Below, in pieces: positions 24,465 through 37,430 of a stretch of 64,000 nucleotides of DNA (position 1 is its first letter; every line of letters starts with the position of its first letter). Both the position numbers and the translations under genes were made by a program. The notes under the pieces are model-generated. The model ran no database searches. It was not told the origin of the DNA and saw only the letters and a program-made list of their open reading frames with translations. This DNA is from Yamagishiella unicocca (Eukaryota; Chlorophyta; Chlorophyceae; Chlamydomonadales; Volvocaceae), in contig BDSL01000004.1 of NCBI GenBank assembly GCA_003116995.1, positions 682,001 to 746,000 of the forward strand, given 5' to 3'.

Positions 24465-27400
24465 TCAAAACACGCTGCCCGCCGACATTTCAGCAGCAAA
24501 ACCTCCGTAGTGGTCATCGTCACCGGCTGCCTCCATTCCATCATCGTCATCGTTCAGACCGGGCAGCTCATAGCCCTCGAGAGACGACGGGATGTCGTCC
24601 AGGGTCTGCATCCAGAGTTTGGGTCACGGAGGCAAAAGGATGAACAAAGGCGTGTGGGCAATGCCAGCACAAAAGCGCAAGGGAAACTGTACCTAAGTAG
24701 AGAATGCACCACGTGACAATAAACTGAGCGGCAGGTTTCCATCCCGAAGGAGAATTCAGTGGAATTATTTCAACGGCACCCCTGCTGCCAGATGCCTAGC
24801 TACCCACTCCCTTGCTAGTGGTATTCCCACGCTTTGCACGAGGCCACATGGTGACATCCGAAATGGGAAATCGTTTACATAAAGCACATGCACGACGGTG
24901 TGCACACAAGAGGGCTGGGGATGAGGGATACCCGATCCGGAAACAGCATCGCTCGATCCTACACGCCTCCCGCCGAGCCCAGCAAACCCTTGAAAGACAC
25001 GTACCATGCCCACACTGAGGGCCCGCATGCTGGTGCCGCCCATGCCCGGCACCTCCACGCTCATGCCGCTGGCTTCGGAGCGCACGAAGGAGGTACCGCG
25101 CGCAAGGTCTGCATGATTGGTGAGGAAGGGTATGACACAGTAGGTGAGCGGGTTAGCACACGGGAGGGGTGCGGGTATGGCTGACCACACACCACGTAGG
25201 CGGGAATCGACAGACGGCGTTGGCGCCTCCCCTTCACAACAGCTGCCTGTCCCTGCCCTATACTTACCGCGGCGGTTGACACTGCTCTGCCGCGACACAT
25301 GGCCGCCTTCGTGGCTGGTCCGTCGGGCAATCCCAGACCGCCGCTGAACCGTTGACAGTTCCGGAGCCACGGTGTCGTACGCCTCTCCTGCAACGATCTC
25401 ACTGGTACTGTCCTCAGCACGGGGTTGTGGCGGTCCGGTACCGGGGCTGCCGGCACTGGAGTAAGGCGGACCGCCGGCGCTGCCAACGCTGGGCATGGAC
25501 GCGCGGCTTGACTGCGACGTCCGCGAGGCGAGGCGTTGCATTGGCGGGTGCTGCTGCTGGGCGGCAAGAGCGCGCTCGCGCTGCTCCTGTGGGCACAAGG
25601 TGAAAATGCGCGACGTCGGCAAGAGGGGACCAGCGAAATCTGACAGTTCGTGTTAGGATACGGTGTACATCCTTGTTTTGTGCCTCAGCAACAGCGCAGA
25701 CAAGCAGGAAAACTGGCCGGCGGCCGGCCCACATTCCTCTTTGCCTACAATAGAGGCCACAATAGACTAACCTGCAGCATGAGCATCTTCGCCTGCAGGA
25801 CGCTCTCGACGTCCATGGGGGGTGGCGGAGCCTGTGACTCCGATACCCTTGACTCCACGGCTGGCGGCGGCGTCGCGACGGGTGTTGCACCGGCATGGGA
25901 CCCGCGTGGCGCGAAGCCGCTGACAATGACCAGGCCGGGGATCGTGGGTTTAGGCGGTGGGGCCGGGGGTTCGACCACCGGCGGTGCATACTCAGTAATT
26001 GCTACGGGCGCCGTCGTGGTCGGAGCCCCGAGTGTTGACGTCAGCATCAGACCTGGCGGGGGCAACACCACCGGCGCAGGCGCGGCGGTGCTGGCCTGAT
26101 TGCCGTACTGATTGGACGAGTAGCCAGCGTCGGCGTCCGTTCCAAAGGACGCCGGCTCCGCTTTCGCAGGTGCCTGTCTTTGCGGCTCCGACAGCTGCTG
26201 CGGCAGCCCCTGGTGCGACATGTTGGCGGTGATTAGGTTCGCCATTGTGTGTGCAGCACCACCGTGGGCATTGAACTCTTGCGGCGGTGTAGCTTCACCA
26301 CCTGTGGCACGCGTGTGGGGTGGCCGTTGCTCCTGCTGTTGCTGCTGGGACTTGTTCGACGACCAGGATGGCTCGGCAGCGGACTGGGTGAAGGTCGTCG
26401 CCGCCGCCGGTGCTGCTGGTGGAGCGTCGCCAGCCTCAGATCCCAGAGATCCGCTGTTGTATCGGCCGGCATCAAACTGGGCGTGTTGCATGGGGGCCGC
26501 ATTCGTCTGATCGTAAGGCGCCGAGGGACCATCATACGGGTACTGCCCCTGATCCGAGAACTGCTGTTGCTGTGACGCCGCGTCGGGTGGTGCATACTGT
26601 GCCTGTAGCTGCTGCTCCTGCATTAGCATCTGCTGTTGCTGCTGATGTGCGCGCTGCTGTTGCTCATGCTGCTGCTGGTGCTGTTGTTGCTGCTGGTGTT
26701 GTTGCTGTCGTTGCTGCTCGTGCTGCTGCTGGTGTTGTTGCTGCTGCTGCTGTTGTAATTGGTGCTGTTGCTGCTGCTGGTGTTGTTGCTGGTGGTAAGC
26801 GTACAACATCTGCTGCTCCTGCTCCGCTATTTCGGCGTGCTCCTGTGCCGCAGCAGCGGCTGACGGCGAGTACTGCTGCTCCCCGCTCGTATGATGAGTC
26901 GGACTGCTGTGCATGACGTAAGTCATGTACGGCGGTGGCGAGTTGTCAGAAGCAAATTGGAAAGCCGCCTCCTGTTGCTGTTGGTGCTGGTACTGCATCT
27001 GCCCAGAGCCAGCGCTGCCCGCATGTCCCATCATGGCCAGGCTGCGGTTGCGCGCTTCCTGCGGAGGATCCAGGATCCAGGGCGGACCGACATTGTCAAG
27101 TAGTATCCCACGTATGGATCCAGGGCCCACGTATGGATCCAGGGCTCAGGGTCGTTGTCGCTAGGCGTGATATTTGGGAATTTGGTGACAGGTGGTGGCG
27201 GCTGGCTGGCCTGCCTGCCTTCGCTGGGGCGGGTTATTGGGTCACAGGCGCCTCCCCATGCCGGCATCGGCGTGACCAAGCAGGCGCGTGGGCGGGCAAG
27301 GCTTCCAGCCTCGTCACCCTCTTCCAAACGCAAGCCAAGGCATATGCCTGGGCTCGGCCTCAGGCCACCCCTGCGATCACGCGGCCAGTTGACGCCAGCG

Positions 27401-30400
27401 GGGTCGAGAGGGTTCGCGAGCCCAGGGCTATGTGGGGCAGGCCTGTGGCACCGGCTTCCCGCACGTGAAACATCGCTGAGCACTTGGCACCGCATGATAC
27501 CATTGTTCGGGCGGGCTGTCACCTGGCGCCAACGTACCACCCTCCATGCCATCTTAATAACGCGGACGGCGACGCGAAGTGAAGCCCACTCGCACACGGA
27601 AACGCAGCCAAGTGGATAAGTAGGGCGGCGGGTTGCAGGGTATCGTATGCACGAATCGCATCCCACAACGCAGCTGTACCGTGTACGCAGCCGCAGGGCC
27701 ATGCCAGCCCCTGACCACGCTGAGTGCATACCTGTAGGACGGACATCCGCTTGCGGTAGGTGTCCTCCTGGCCGGCCACGATGTCCTCCTGTCGGCGCAG
27801 TCGCTCCAGGCTGAGGCGCGGCACGAAGCAGCGGCAGGCAGAAGGCAAGACATTTAGGACCACAGCTAGGTAGTACGGCGTCCGTGCACCGCTCCCATGA
27901 CCGACATCATTTCCGCATCGGGCGGCGGTTGCGAGGACAGGAAGTGGGTGGTTAGGCTAGGTAGCCGACCCAGCTGAGGGTACACACAGCCAATCCCTGG
28001 GACAACTGAACTGTAATCTGAAATGACTCGGGGTGGAGCACCAACGGATTTTCAGCCGCTCAAATCTGCGCTGACGCGTCAACGACACAGGACACGAACC
28101 CGCCCGTGAATGCAGCTATCACCAAAAGCTGGTCGCGAACGCACTGCAAGCCAGACCGGTGCACTATGTCCCGCCCCTCGCTCTCTCCTCCTGCACCCTC
28201 ACCGCTCCAGGGTGGGATCCCGAGGCGCTGCTGCAATCGGGAACTCGACATTTGACAGCGCTGGCGTGCCACCAGCAGCCGAGCCTGCGCTGTTGTGCTG
28301 CCACTGCCAGCCATGCTGCGAGGTATGCCCAACGCCGCCGCCTCCGAGTGCGCCGCCTGGACCGCCGCCGAGGGCGATGCCGAGACTCAACGCTGAGATG
28401 GTTGCAGCTGCGCCTCCCGGTGGAGGCCGGCGAGGGGGGCTGACGGTGATGCTCCGGCGGCCCGGACTGTCCGCGCCTGCAGCGGGGGGCGCGGATTGAT
28501 CTGACGTTAGCCAACGACTGACTGTTTTATGGCAACTGAGCCATGGTAATGCGGTAGGGCGGCCTCCCCGTCCCCACAGCATGACGTCCGTGTAGTGCCA
28601 CAAAAGGCACGCTGGTTCGAGACGCAATAGCTTCCCCGTAAGTGTTACAGATCTGACTGCCACCCAAGTATGGCCAATAAAACACAAAGATAGTACTCAA
28701 AAGGAAGGGAAATACATACACGGTAACGAAAATAAAGGGCTTTGCGGTAAGCGCGGCTGGAGCTCCTCAGCCCCACTGAGGCAGCCAGGAAGGATCCAAG
28801 AGGCCAGCCCACATGGCATGTTTTGGGAATAACCCCAACATAAGGGTCACTGGCCGACGAGACACGACAATTAGGATACGCACGCACAACTGGTCAGTGC
28901 GGTCCCAGGGATCAAGGACACAAAAATGGGCAATTAAGCGGGGTTAGTGGCGAAACACAACGTTTTATCAAGCCCCCTGTCATGCGACTCTTCCGGCTGC
29001 GCGACTCATCCTTCGCGAGCTGCGATGCGCGGCTTCCTGCCCAGAAGTACGCAAACACCAACATAGACCTGCGGCTCGCCCTTTTCGGCGGCCCTCTTAC
29101 GATTCTCTGCGGAGTGGACAGCGCCGCACCAGTACATCCAAGTTTCTGTGCGAGCTGCATCGCACAATGTTCTCAGTCACACCATCAACTGCGTCACGAC
29201 GTCATCAATTCGAAACCTGCGGCACGCCCTTCCGGCGGCCCAGCCGCGCTCATCTTCCGCGCGGCTTGTGCTTCACCTTCACTGCGCACACAACACCATC
29301 CCAGCCCTCATGCGGTCTGCCCCTCCGGCGACCCTCTTTGCGTTCTTCCTCGGGGTTGCATTGTGCTGTATCGCTGCCGCCCTTTCAGGCGCTGAGCACT
29401 CTTGCCTTTATGTTTACTGGTATTCACATCATTGTACTAACCCAGCCCAGCGACCGGCCCTCACCCCTGCTCTGCGGCCGCCGCACCGCCGCCTGCATCC
29501 TCAGCGCCGCCAACTCCTCCTTTGCCCTCGTCAGCGCGCTCCGCAGCTCCGAAACCTCACGATCCTGCTGGAACATCCGGAACTGGCCCTCCTCCACGGA
29601 AGACAGCGCCGCAGCGCGGGCAGCCACAGCCTGGCGGGCGGAAGGTGGGGTGCAACGGTTACGACGATGCGCGGTGTGTCCTGGGCTAACAGGTCTGGTG
29701 CAGCTCATTGCAGCCAAGAGATGAGCACACTAGCTGGCTGCTGCATTTCCAACCCAGGCAGAGCTCCATGTCGAAAACAAACGTGGCATGGTATGTGGTG
29801 CGCGCTCGCAATTGCTTACCTCGTCCAGCAGCGCCTCGACCCGGACCAGCTGCGCCCTCAGCGCGTCCGCCTCTGCGCCCGTCGCCGACACAGCCATCTG
29901 GAGCGAAGCGCGCTCCTGCGAGTACAGGACAGGCGAGATGGCGCACGTGCAAGTGACGTGGAGGAGGGGATAGGGGGTGCGCGTCCGAGCGCAGTGTACT
30001 GGGACCCGGCACCATTAGAAGCAGGAAGCAACGTTTAAGCGGTTCAGCACGCAGTCCTACGGATCCAGGCACCTAGCATCCGTCCGCTGCCAAAGCCTGA
30101 GTGCCCGGGAAACGTGAGCTCCACCACCACACCTGCTGCAGCTCGGCGACCGATGCCGACGCCGAGGCGGCTTCCTCCCTGGCATGCTCCAGCTCAGCCA
30201 GCGCCTCGCGGATCTGAGATCCAGCGGCACGCGACGCCACCGCCTCGGCCTGCGCGGTGCCAAGACGGGATTTCAAATTGGGGGATTCGAAACGCGTGGG
30301 TGGGACCCGGATTACACCGTTGGTACTGGTTCGGAGCGCTGTTGACATGCATATGAAGCCGTACGCCCTTATGTTTGATGGCCAAAGGCAATGGCTAAGA

Positions 30401-33400
30401 ACCATTTAATCAGGACTGGTTGCAGAGGCAGACCGTTGACCTCGCACAGGCCCTACGCTGGGTGCCACGCGCACCACCACCCCAACGCATGACATCACCC
30501 GCGTACACCAGCGCACGCACGTTAAGCATGTTCATCGCGCCAGCCGCGTTCTGCAGCATCGCGTCCGCGCCATCGGCCGCCTGCACGAGGCGGCGACTCA
30601 GCTCGTCACGGGCCTGGCTCAGCTCCATGGCTAGCTTCTCAGCCTGCGGCGTGATATAGCCAGGTTGGGGGTGGGTCAGTAGGCAGACGTGATGAGATAT
30701 GGGCAGAGGCGCCGTAGGCTGCTGATAACAGCAGCTGGTCCGGCCTTGGTTCGCAAATGCACGGAGAGCCAGTTTAAGTCACGACGCAGCGCGGCTCGTT
30801 GAACTGTACCGGGCGCACCTGTAGCCGGCAGACCTCCGCGTCGGCTGCATGTGCGGCCGCCCGTGCCTCCGCTTCAGCTCGGGCGGTCTCAAGAGAGCGC
30901 AGGCGGTCCTCCTTGGCGCGAGCCCCCGCGAGCTCGGCGGTAGCTTCGGAGCGCAGCTCCAAGATCCGCGCGCGGTCCATCTGTCCGACGTCGGGAAGGA
31001 AGGGGCATGATTGAACGCTGGGCACCCACAGAGATAGTGGTGGAGATAGTGAAGTGCGGGACGCCGATTACTTCACCACAAGTGACAGCCGTAACGCGGC
31101 GCAAGTGCACGTACCTGCTTGGCAGTGCATGGTATCCAGCAATTGCCCGTCAGTTTGCCCGTTGGCGTGTACCGCCCGGTTGCTCCGCGCATTCCGAGCC
31201 GCCGCTCACCTCGATTTGCATGCGCTGGTGCGCCAGTCCGCTCTTGAGCTCCGTGTACTCGCGCTCAATGTCATGTCGTGCCATGACCTGCGCCTCGGCC
31301 GCTGCCTCCGTTGCGTCGGCCAGCTTCTTCTCAGCCGCCGCCTCACGCGACCCAACGGCGCGCTCACGAAGGTCCAGGGACCGCTCCAGCTGCTTCAACT
31401 GCTCCTGTGGTTGTACGGAGAAAATGGGCAAGGCGTGCCGCGTGCATGGCTCAGCATCACGTACATGGCTCGAAGGCAAGGGCCCCAAACATGCTCCAGT
31501 GCCGCACAAGGCTCGACGTACGCTTCACTCCGATGCGCTCACCATTTCCGGGCCCTTTATGGATAGCCATTGACGCCCCCCGCACGCCCTACCACCGCTC
31601 CCGCGAGGTGTGTCCCGGTCCGACCACAACCCACCTGGCGACCGTCCTGCTGCTGCTGCAGCTCCGTTTTGTAGTTGCGCAGTCGCTCCTCCTCGCGCAA
31701 TATACGCTGGCGGTACTCGTAGGCGACGTTCTCCACGTCGCGCTGGGCCACGAGAAAGGCAGCGAGCAGGCGGGAGGAAAAAAGCGGGTGAGTCGCGAAC
31801 GAGAACGCAGGATCTGTGTTCAATTACATGGCAGGCCTAGATCCAAGGCGACGCATTTGACGCCGTAGCGATTGGTCTGGGTGGCATCTACGTGTAGTAG
31901 CTATTTTGCGTCCCGAAGGTTCCCAGCACCGTACCTGCTGCCTTCGGAGCTTGTCCATCATCTCTTCCTCCCGCTGCCGCAGTTTTGTCAGGCGTTCGCT
32001 GTGCATGCGGTCCAACTCCAGCCGCTCCGCCTCCATTGCCCGCCGCGCCTTCGACGCTTCATCCAACCGCGCCGACGCCACCTCCATCTCCCGAATACGC
32101 TCCACCTGAGAGGAAAGGGACATGATCAGTGAGTTACCCACACCGCGAACACGATAACACAGGGTAATACCGCTGCACTGGAACGCTTAACCCGAAATCG
32201 TCCCGCCGTTGTTCCTTGCCCGCCGACCTCTGCTGCGCGTGCCCCAGACCGCCGCGATCAACCCACTTCGCTCCCACCTGTCGCGCCACCTCGGCCGCTG
32301 CCTGCTCCTCAATCTCCTGCCTGTACAGAGCCATCCGCTCCTCCATGCCTGCTCCCGGGGCCATCCGTGCCGAACGCAACCGCGCCTGGTACTCGTTTTC
32401 AAGTTGCATCATGCGGACCTCCATTTGGTACCTGGAGCGGCGACGCAAAGGCGACGACATGTACCGCAACGCGTCGCTGGACAGGCACTGGCAAGTGCCA
32501 AGCATGGGCGTGGCCGGGCGCCGCTGCGTCTGAGGAGGAAAAGTGGCTTCATGGCTGCCAGCCGCAATTGAACCCATCCGTATGCGGGCTTGTGATTTGC
32601 TGAAACAGCAAATATTTCCCCGTACCTGTCGCCCCCGATGGTCTGAGTAAAGGACTCCTTTCCTTTGGCCGCCGCTGCTTCTGAGATGGCGGAGATAAGG
32701 TTCAGGATGAAACAAGAGTCTGAACCACCTGCGCGGTAATTGCGATACGGGTTGAGGTTGGCCAATACTGCACCCACTGTCTATCTCATTCCAGTTGAGG
32801 TATCGAACAAACCGAAACTCGGGGCTATCACTACCAACCACTGGCAACACAGATTGGAGTTCAGCTTAATGCAACTACACTGAAATACCCTACACCTGTA
32901 TACCAACCGTCACCCCATGCCCTCCCCGACATCTGCATCACGGCTCCCCTTATCGCTCGTTCATAAACATATATCTGGCCCACCATGCGCCTTGGCCTTC
33001 ATGTAGGACTGGTAAAACGACGTGTCACGATCCACCTTTAGGACGTCCATGAGCTCATCCTCTGTTAGGAGTGGGCGTGCGTCTACGCCGGATTCCTCTT
33101 TGAAAACGGACAGGGAATAGTGATACTGCACGGCTCCTAGGTAGTCGGCAATCATGCTGTTTAGCGCGTGGCGCTTCAGGCCAGGCCTATCACCAGGTGG
33201 AGGGCCGAGCTGCACAAGCTGCCCTTTTTGTAATTGCGAGAGCAGCTGCGCCCGCAATTGAGACTGCGGGTGCACGGGGCAGCAATAGAGGGGTATATAC
33301 TTTCTGGCATGGCATGTGAAGTTGACACTTGGCGGTAAGGGCAAGTATGCGCTGAAACCGCCGCGAATGCGAGACAACAAAAAGGAGCCCAAGCTTGCCT

Positions 33401-33503
33401 TCACTTGTCCAACCACGCCAGTTGTCTGCAGTTGTGAAAGCATCTTCTTCTTGAATTCCGCCTGGTCCAGGTGGCCCTCCCGGGCATCTGCTGGCTCCGA
33501 CAT
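24465..33503 (-). CDS. OFD1: OFD1 centriole/basal-body protein
   Basis: Eighteen minus-strand exons close exactly to 1333 aa: 33503-33405, 33263-32984, 32728-32626, 32431-32278, 32105-31935, 31742-31635, 31404-31210, 30980-30819, 30643-30521, 30249-30133, 29915-29820, 29630-29465, 28500-28203, 27810-27732, 27058-25772, 25586-25268, 25108-25005, 24605-24465. In known ciliates and animals OFD1 sits at centriole distal ends and is needed for basal-body docking and cilium formation. The order here matches that family: a short N-terminal helix (EFKKKMLSQLQTTGVVG), a LisH motif at about residues 62-95 (LNSMIADYLGAVQYHYSLSV), then residues 150-620 almost entirely heptad-rich coiled coil (QMEVRMMQLENEYQARL; REEERLRNYKTELQQQQ). 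Residues 718-1146 form one long Gln/Ala/Pro-rich exon with a poly-Gln/His tract, and the end is acidic (PGLNDDDDGMEAAGDDD). The 32431 acceptor was chosen among alternatives because it alone keeps phase and coiled coil. Confidence 0.9.
26600..26830 (-). repeat. CAG/CAA trinucleotide tract coding poly-Gln in OFD1
   Basis: Within exon 15 of OFD1, mixed CAG/CAA/CAC codons encode long Gln runs with interspersed His. Codon interruption (CAA, CAC, CGA) makes this less slippage-prone than a pure CAG tract. Confidence 0.9.
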
Positions 33504-34091
33504 AATGTTCAGGACACCTTAAGGGCCAGGAATCCGCTCTGAAAGCTACTGTTGGTGCATAGCTGCGTCCAGTCAGCCGCAGTCAACTTCGGTTGCCGGA
33601 TATCAACAGCGCACGCAGTGGCAGCTGATCCGCCGCTTTGAAACAATGATTACAACCTAATGTGTAAGGTTGCAGAAGTTACAGGTTACGCCGACCGAAG
33701 AGGCCTCGATATTGGCCGCAACACAGTCAACAGTAACGGCGCGGACGTGCACTTGGCTACAACGGGAAAATGTAGCGCAAGACAAAATGAATGAGTTAAT
33801 GATATGTCTCCGCCGTTGCAAACAAGAGCATGTGCATGCCATAATCCGCATGCGCCCCCTTACTTGTACGGACTGAACCCACAACCTATTGGGACGAACC
33901 CAATACTGCGCCTTGTCCTTAACTCAACATACTCAACATACTCAACATACTCAACGCCAAACGCCGCATGGCTACGCATTAAAGCCATTTTCAAAAGGCG
34001 GGCGCTGTACCTCCCCGCAGCTCCCCGGTACGGGCGCCACGAAATCGACATCAACAACAAAAGGAACCTGAGGCACGGTGCCTTCATGGCC
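33504..34091. other. spacer between the TPR gene and OFD1
   Basis: Both flanking genes are on the minus strand, so this holds the TPR gene's 3' UTR and the OFD1 promoter. TTACA (TGTAA on the minus strand) lies at 33679-33683, about 410 bp after the TPR stop. A 9-bp tandem repeat (CTCAACATA) lies at 33922-33954. Confidence 0.55.
33922..33954. repeat. 9-bp tandem repeat (CTCAACATA)
   Basis: Between three and four perfect copies in the 3' flank of the TPR gene. Confidence 0.8.
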
Positions 34092-37000
34092 TTATAGAGG
34101 GGGCAGGCACGGCCACGCGCGCCTGAAGCGCGTGCTGAACATGACGCCCGAGCCCTCCGGCCCCTCGCCTTTCAGGTGCCCCTCGCCGCCCAGCACCGCC
34201 TCCACATTCCGCCCCGCCAGCGCTCCGCAGCTGGCCCAGTACTGCCGCGCGCATCCCTCCCACCGAGCAGCCTCACCACCTGGACATGGGTACAGGCATT
34301 TTAGCATAGTCAGGGCAGGCACTGCCTCAGCGTGTCACACAGCATTCGGGTTGCGTGCACCCATGCGGGCAGCGGAACACGGGCGTACAGCGGCTTGCCC
34401 CAGGACAGGTGCAAGCGACTCGCCGCTAGGACACAACCAAGGCAAACCCTCGATGCGCGTAGAGCTTCCCTTCAAAACCCTGCAACCCACCTCTTCCCAG
34501 ACCCCGGACCCCACGCCCCTGCCCCGAAACCCCAAACCCACGCCCCCTACCTCGGTTGGGCATCACCCACAGCAGCTGCGCGTACCGCCAGGCCAGCACC
34601 GCCCCAGTCGACGCATGCACACCCGCCTCAGCCGCCCCCCGCAGCAGCTGCTCTTGCTGCTGCTGGCGTGTCGGATCCAGCCGCAACAGTTTGGCGGCCT
34701 CGCGAAACAGCCCCTCGGCGAACGTCACCCGTGCGGATCGCGAGTACGTGTAGCCCAGCAGGGTCAGAAGCGGCGCCAGGGAGGGGCTGCGCTCGCCGTG
34801 CGCGGCTGGGGTTCAGGGACGGGCCCGGGAGGGGCCAGGGAGGGGCCAGGGCCAGGAAGGGGCCGGGGTCAGGGAGGGGCCGTGGACATGCGAACCACAG
34901 CTAGGGGCGGAAACCGCAGCCGGGAGCTTGCGCGACCCCACGTTACCAGCGCATCCCTCCTCTCTCTCTGCCATCGCACTACTCGAGGTGCCGCCTGTGC
35001 GCCAACCTACCTTCGGCCGCCTTGAGCGCGGCTCCCAGGAGCTCCTCAGCCGGACCCCACTCCCGCGACTGCATCCGCAGCTGCGCGCGGCCCGTCAGCG
35101 CATCCGCCTCCACCTGCGCCTCGCCTCGGGCGGGGCGGGGTCGGGGCTGGTGTCGGGGGTGGGGACAAGTGCGGCGGCCGGACGCGACAGGGATCCTGCG
35201 CTGCCGGGTCTGCCGGGTCCGTGTGTGCTTTATCTCCCACACCTACACCCGACATCATGCACACAGAAGCAAACCGCCCGCCGCTCAGGGCTCAGCCCCG
35301 CGACAGCCCCACGAGGCGTCCCAGCTAACATCGCAACAGCACCTCCGCCGCAGACCCCCGCCTCTCTCCGTTGGGGTATTGGGCCCCCGGCGCACCCCGC
35401 TAGGCTGCTCAGCGCCGCACCTCGAAGTTATGCTGGCTCCGCATCCACCCCTCCGCCACCGCTGGCCCCTCTCCGGCCTGCGCTCGCGCCGCTGCCTCCG
35501 CCGCCGCCGAGAAGGCCGCCTCCGCCGCCTCCCGCTGCCCCCGCACAGCCCACGATAGCCCCAGCGCATGAGCGGCGTCCGCCAGGGCTGAGTCGCCCCG
35601 AGTCGCCGCGGTGGGGTCTGTCTCCAGAGCCGTCGCCAGCGCACCCACTGTCCATGTGTTGCCGGCATCGTTGGCCGCTTGGGCGGCCAGGGCCAATAGC
35701 CCCAAGCTGCGAGTGTGGGCCGCCGAGAGGGCGGGTGTGCTGGCGGTGGACGTCGAGGGGGAGGGCGCTGTCTGCTGCTGCTCCGAAACCACCTTGGGCC
35801 GCAGCGCCAGCTCACACTCGGCCGCCAGCGTTTGTGCCTCCGTGTCCTGACCCTGCGGATCGTAAGACACCAAGATGGCGTGTTACAAGGTCATTACATT
35901 ATGCGTGCGTTCGGATACCGCGCGTTCCCTGGAGTCAAGTCCCTATGGCCAGGTTGGCACCGGAGCCCAATGCGGCCCACTTTAGCTGCGCTGTCGCTTG
36001 GTGACAGTTGTGGAGATGGGGGAGTGGCCGCTGGAGGGGACGCCCTCTGGTCCCAGCACCCACCAGCACCAGAAGCGCTCGAGTCCCCAGGCTGCCGGCC
36101 AGGAACGTCAGGTCCGCTGCCGCCGCTGGAGCGGCGGGGGCTGCTAGGCGCATGCCACTGCTGGCGTGTGTATGCGCCTTGCCCTGCATGTGCATGGCCA
36201 TGCGTGACAGCGAAAAGCACGTAGTACAATCAGGAGTCAACGTAGCCTCGATTCCTCCCATCTGGGTCGAAGTCGCTGTCATTTCGTCCCATTTGGGTCG
36301 AAATCGCTGTCGTTTCGTCCCATTTGGGTCGAAACCGGTATCGTTTCATCCCATTTGGGTCGGAGTCGCTGTCATTTCTATCCCATTTGGGTCGGAGTCC
36401 ACTGTAACAACCAGTCATTTAGAGTGGGCGCACCGTTGCTGCTGAGGCGAATGGATAAGCAGGCATGGAGGCGGTCGAGGGGCCGGGCAGATCAGGGAAG
36501 AGATGTAGAGAGTGGATGGCCGAGAGGTAAATGGCCGATTGAGACCCATGAGCCGTGAAGCACACGAGCCGAATGACCATGACCGCGCGCGGTCTGCCTC
36601 CGCCTTACGGCCCCTCATGCCAGGCCTCCTCTCACCCAGTGGTTGCGATCGGCCTCGACTTGTGCGATAACCAAATGAAGCCGGGCACAGCCGACGGGGT
36701 CGACTTCGGAGCTGCTGTACGATAACCCTGACATTAGCACATCCACTGCCATGTCGGGATTTGTCTGGAACCGAAGACAATTGGCCGAGCCGAAGCCCAC
36801 ATGAAGGGCAGGGAGGGCGCGGAGTAACATGATCGCCGTCAGTGTGGGGCAGCGAGTGGGCTTGAAGGGGACGGCTGGCAGGGATTGCTCAGGCGTCATG
36901 CTGTTGGGAGTCCGGGACAACTCTGGTGGAGTCGACGAGCGAGCGTTCGGCCCGTGGGTCAGAGGAGCGGTATTCTTGGGGCAGTGGCAACGCGTACCTT

Positions 37001-37153
37001 TCGCTGTCCCGTTGCGAACTCGATCATTTGATCCACGGCGGAGGTGGGCGTGGATAACGCTCCGGCGCCGGAGTAAGAGCGCATGGCAGCGGCCGCCCTG
37101 CTGGCGACAAGGCCTGCTCTAGCATGGAATAATTGGGGCATGGTTGCGGACAT
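34092..37153 (-). CDS. TPR-repeat protein, probably mitochondrial
   Basis: Six minus-strand exons close to 420 aa: 37153-36998, 36764-36636, 35852-35421, 35113-35011, 34805-34551, 34279-34092. The N-terminus (MPQLFHARAGLVASRAAAAM, then RSYSG) is basic, Ser/Ala-rich and lacks acidic residues, as in mitochondrial presequences. The rest is paired amphipathic helices of TPR type: CARLHLVIAQVEADRNHW; LADAAHALGLSWAVRGQREA followed by AEAAFSAAAEAAARAQ; GRAQLRMQSREWGPAEELLG; and a late conserved-looking block YTYSRSARVTFAEGLFREAA. A relation to mitochondrial TPR proteins of the TTC19 type is possible but not shown. The 783-bp intron 2 carries a 31-bp minisatellite and could hide an extra exon. The start lies 277 bp from the divergent KDSR gene. 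Confidence 0.78.
36258..36402. repeat. 31-bp minisatellite in TPR gene intron 2
   Basis: About 4.5 copies of a unit with core CCCATTTGGGTCGAAATCGC. Copies differ at a few bases. Confidence 0.85.
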
Positions 37154-37430
37154 TGAAGGGTGCCCTGCGCGCAAGGACTACGACCGTCTGGTGATCAAAC
37201 CAAGGTTTCTCCGCCTCAGTAGAACGTAAGGGTTGATCGTTGCTCGCTCATTGTTTGCTTGCCAACTACTTGCATCGTGAAAGGCGTAAATGCGAAATCC
37301 GCTGGGCTCCGAGACCATGTCTTAAAATTCCCAACGTGCATATGGTGTCGAGGCTATAATTTACACGTACTGATTTATAAATTGAAAGACGTGCGGTAAG
37401 CTCTTACATTTTTGCTTCTAACTGCACGCA
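37154..37430. promoter_or_regulatory. shared divergent promoter region, TPR gene / KDSR
   Basis: The 277 bp between the two start codons must contain both promoters and 5' UTRs. It is AT-richer than the flanks, with TATA-like runs (GGCTATAATTT near 37352; GATTTATAAATT near 37372). Confidence 0.6.

Noticed and set aside
34332..35025. Long + strand open frames opposite the TPR gene
   Set aside because: Pro/Arg-rich antisense shadows of validated minus-strand TPR exons and of a GGGCCAGGGA-type intronic repeat.
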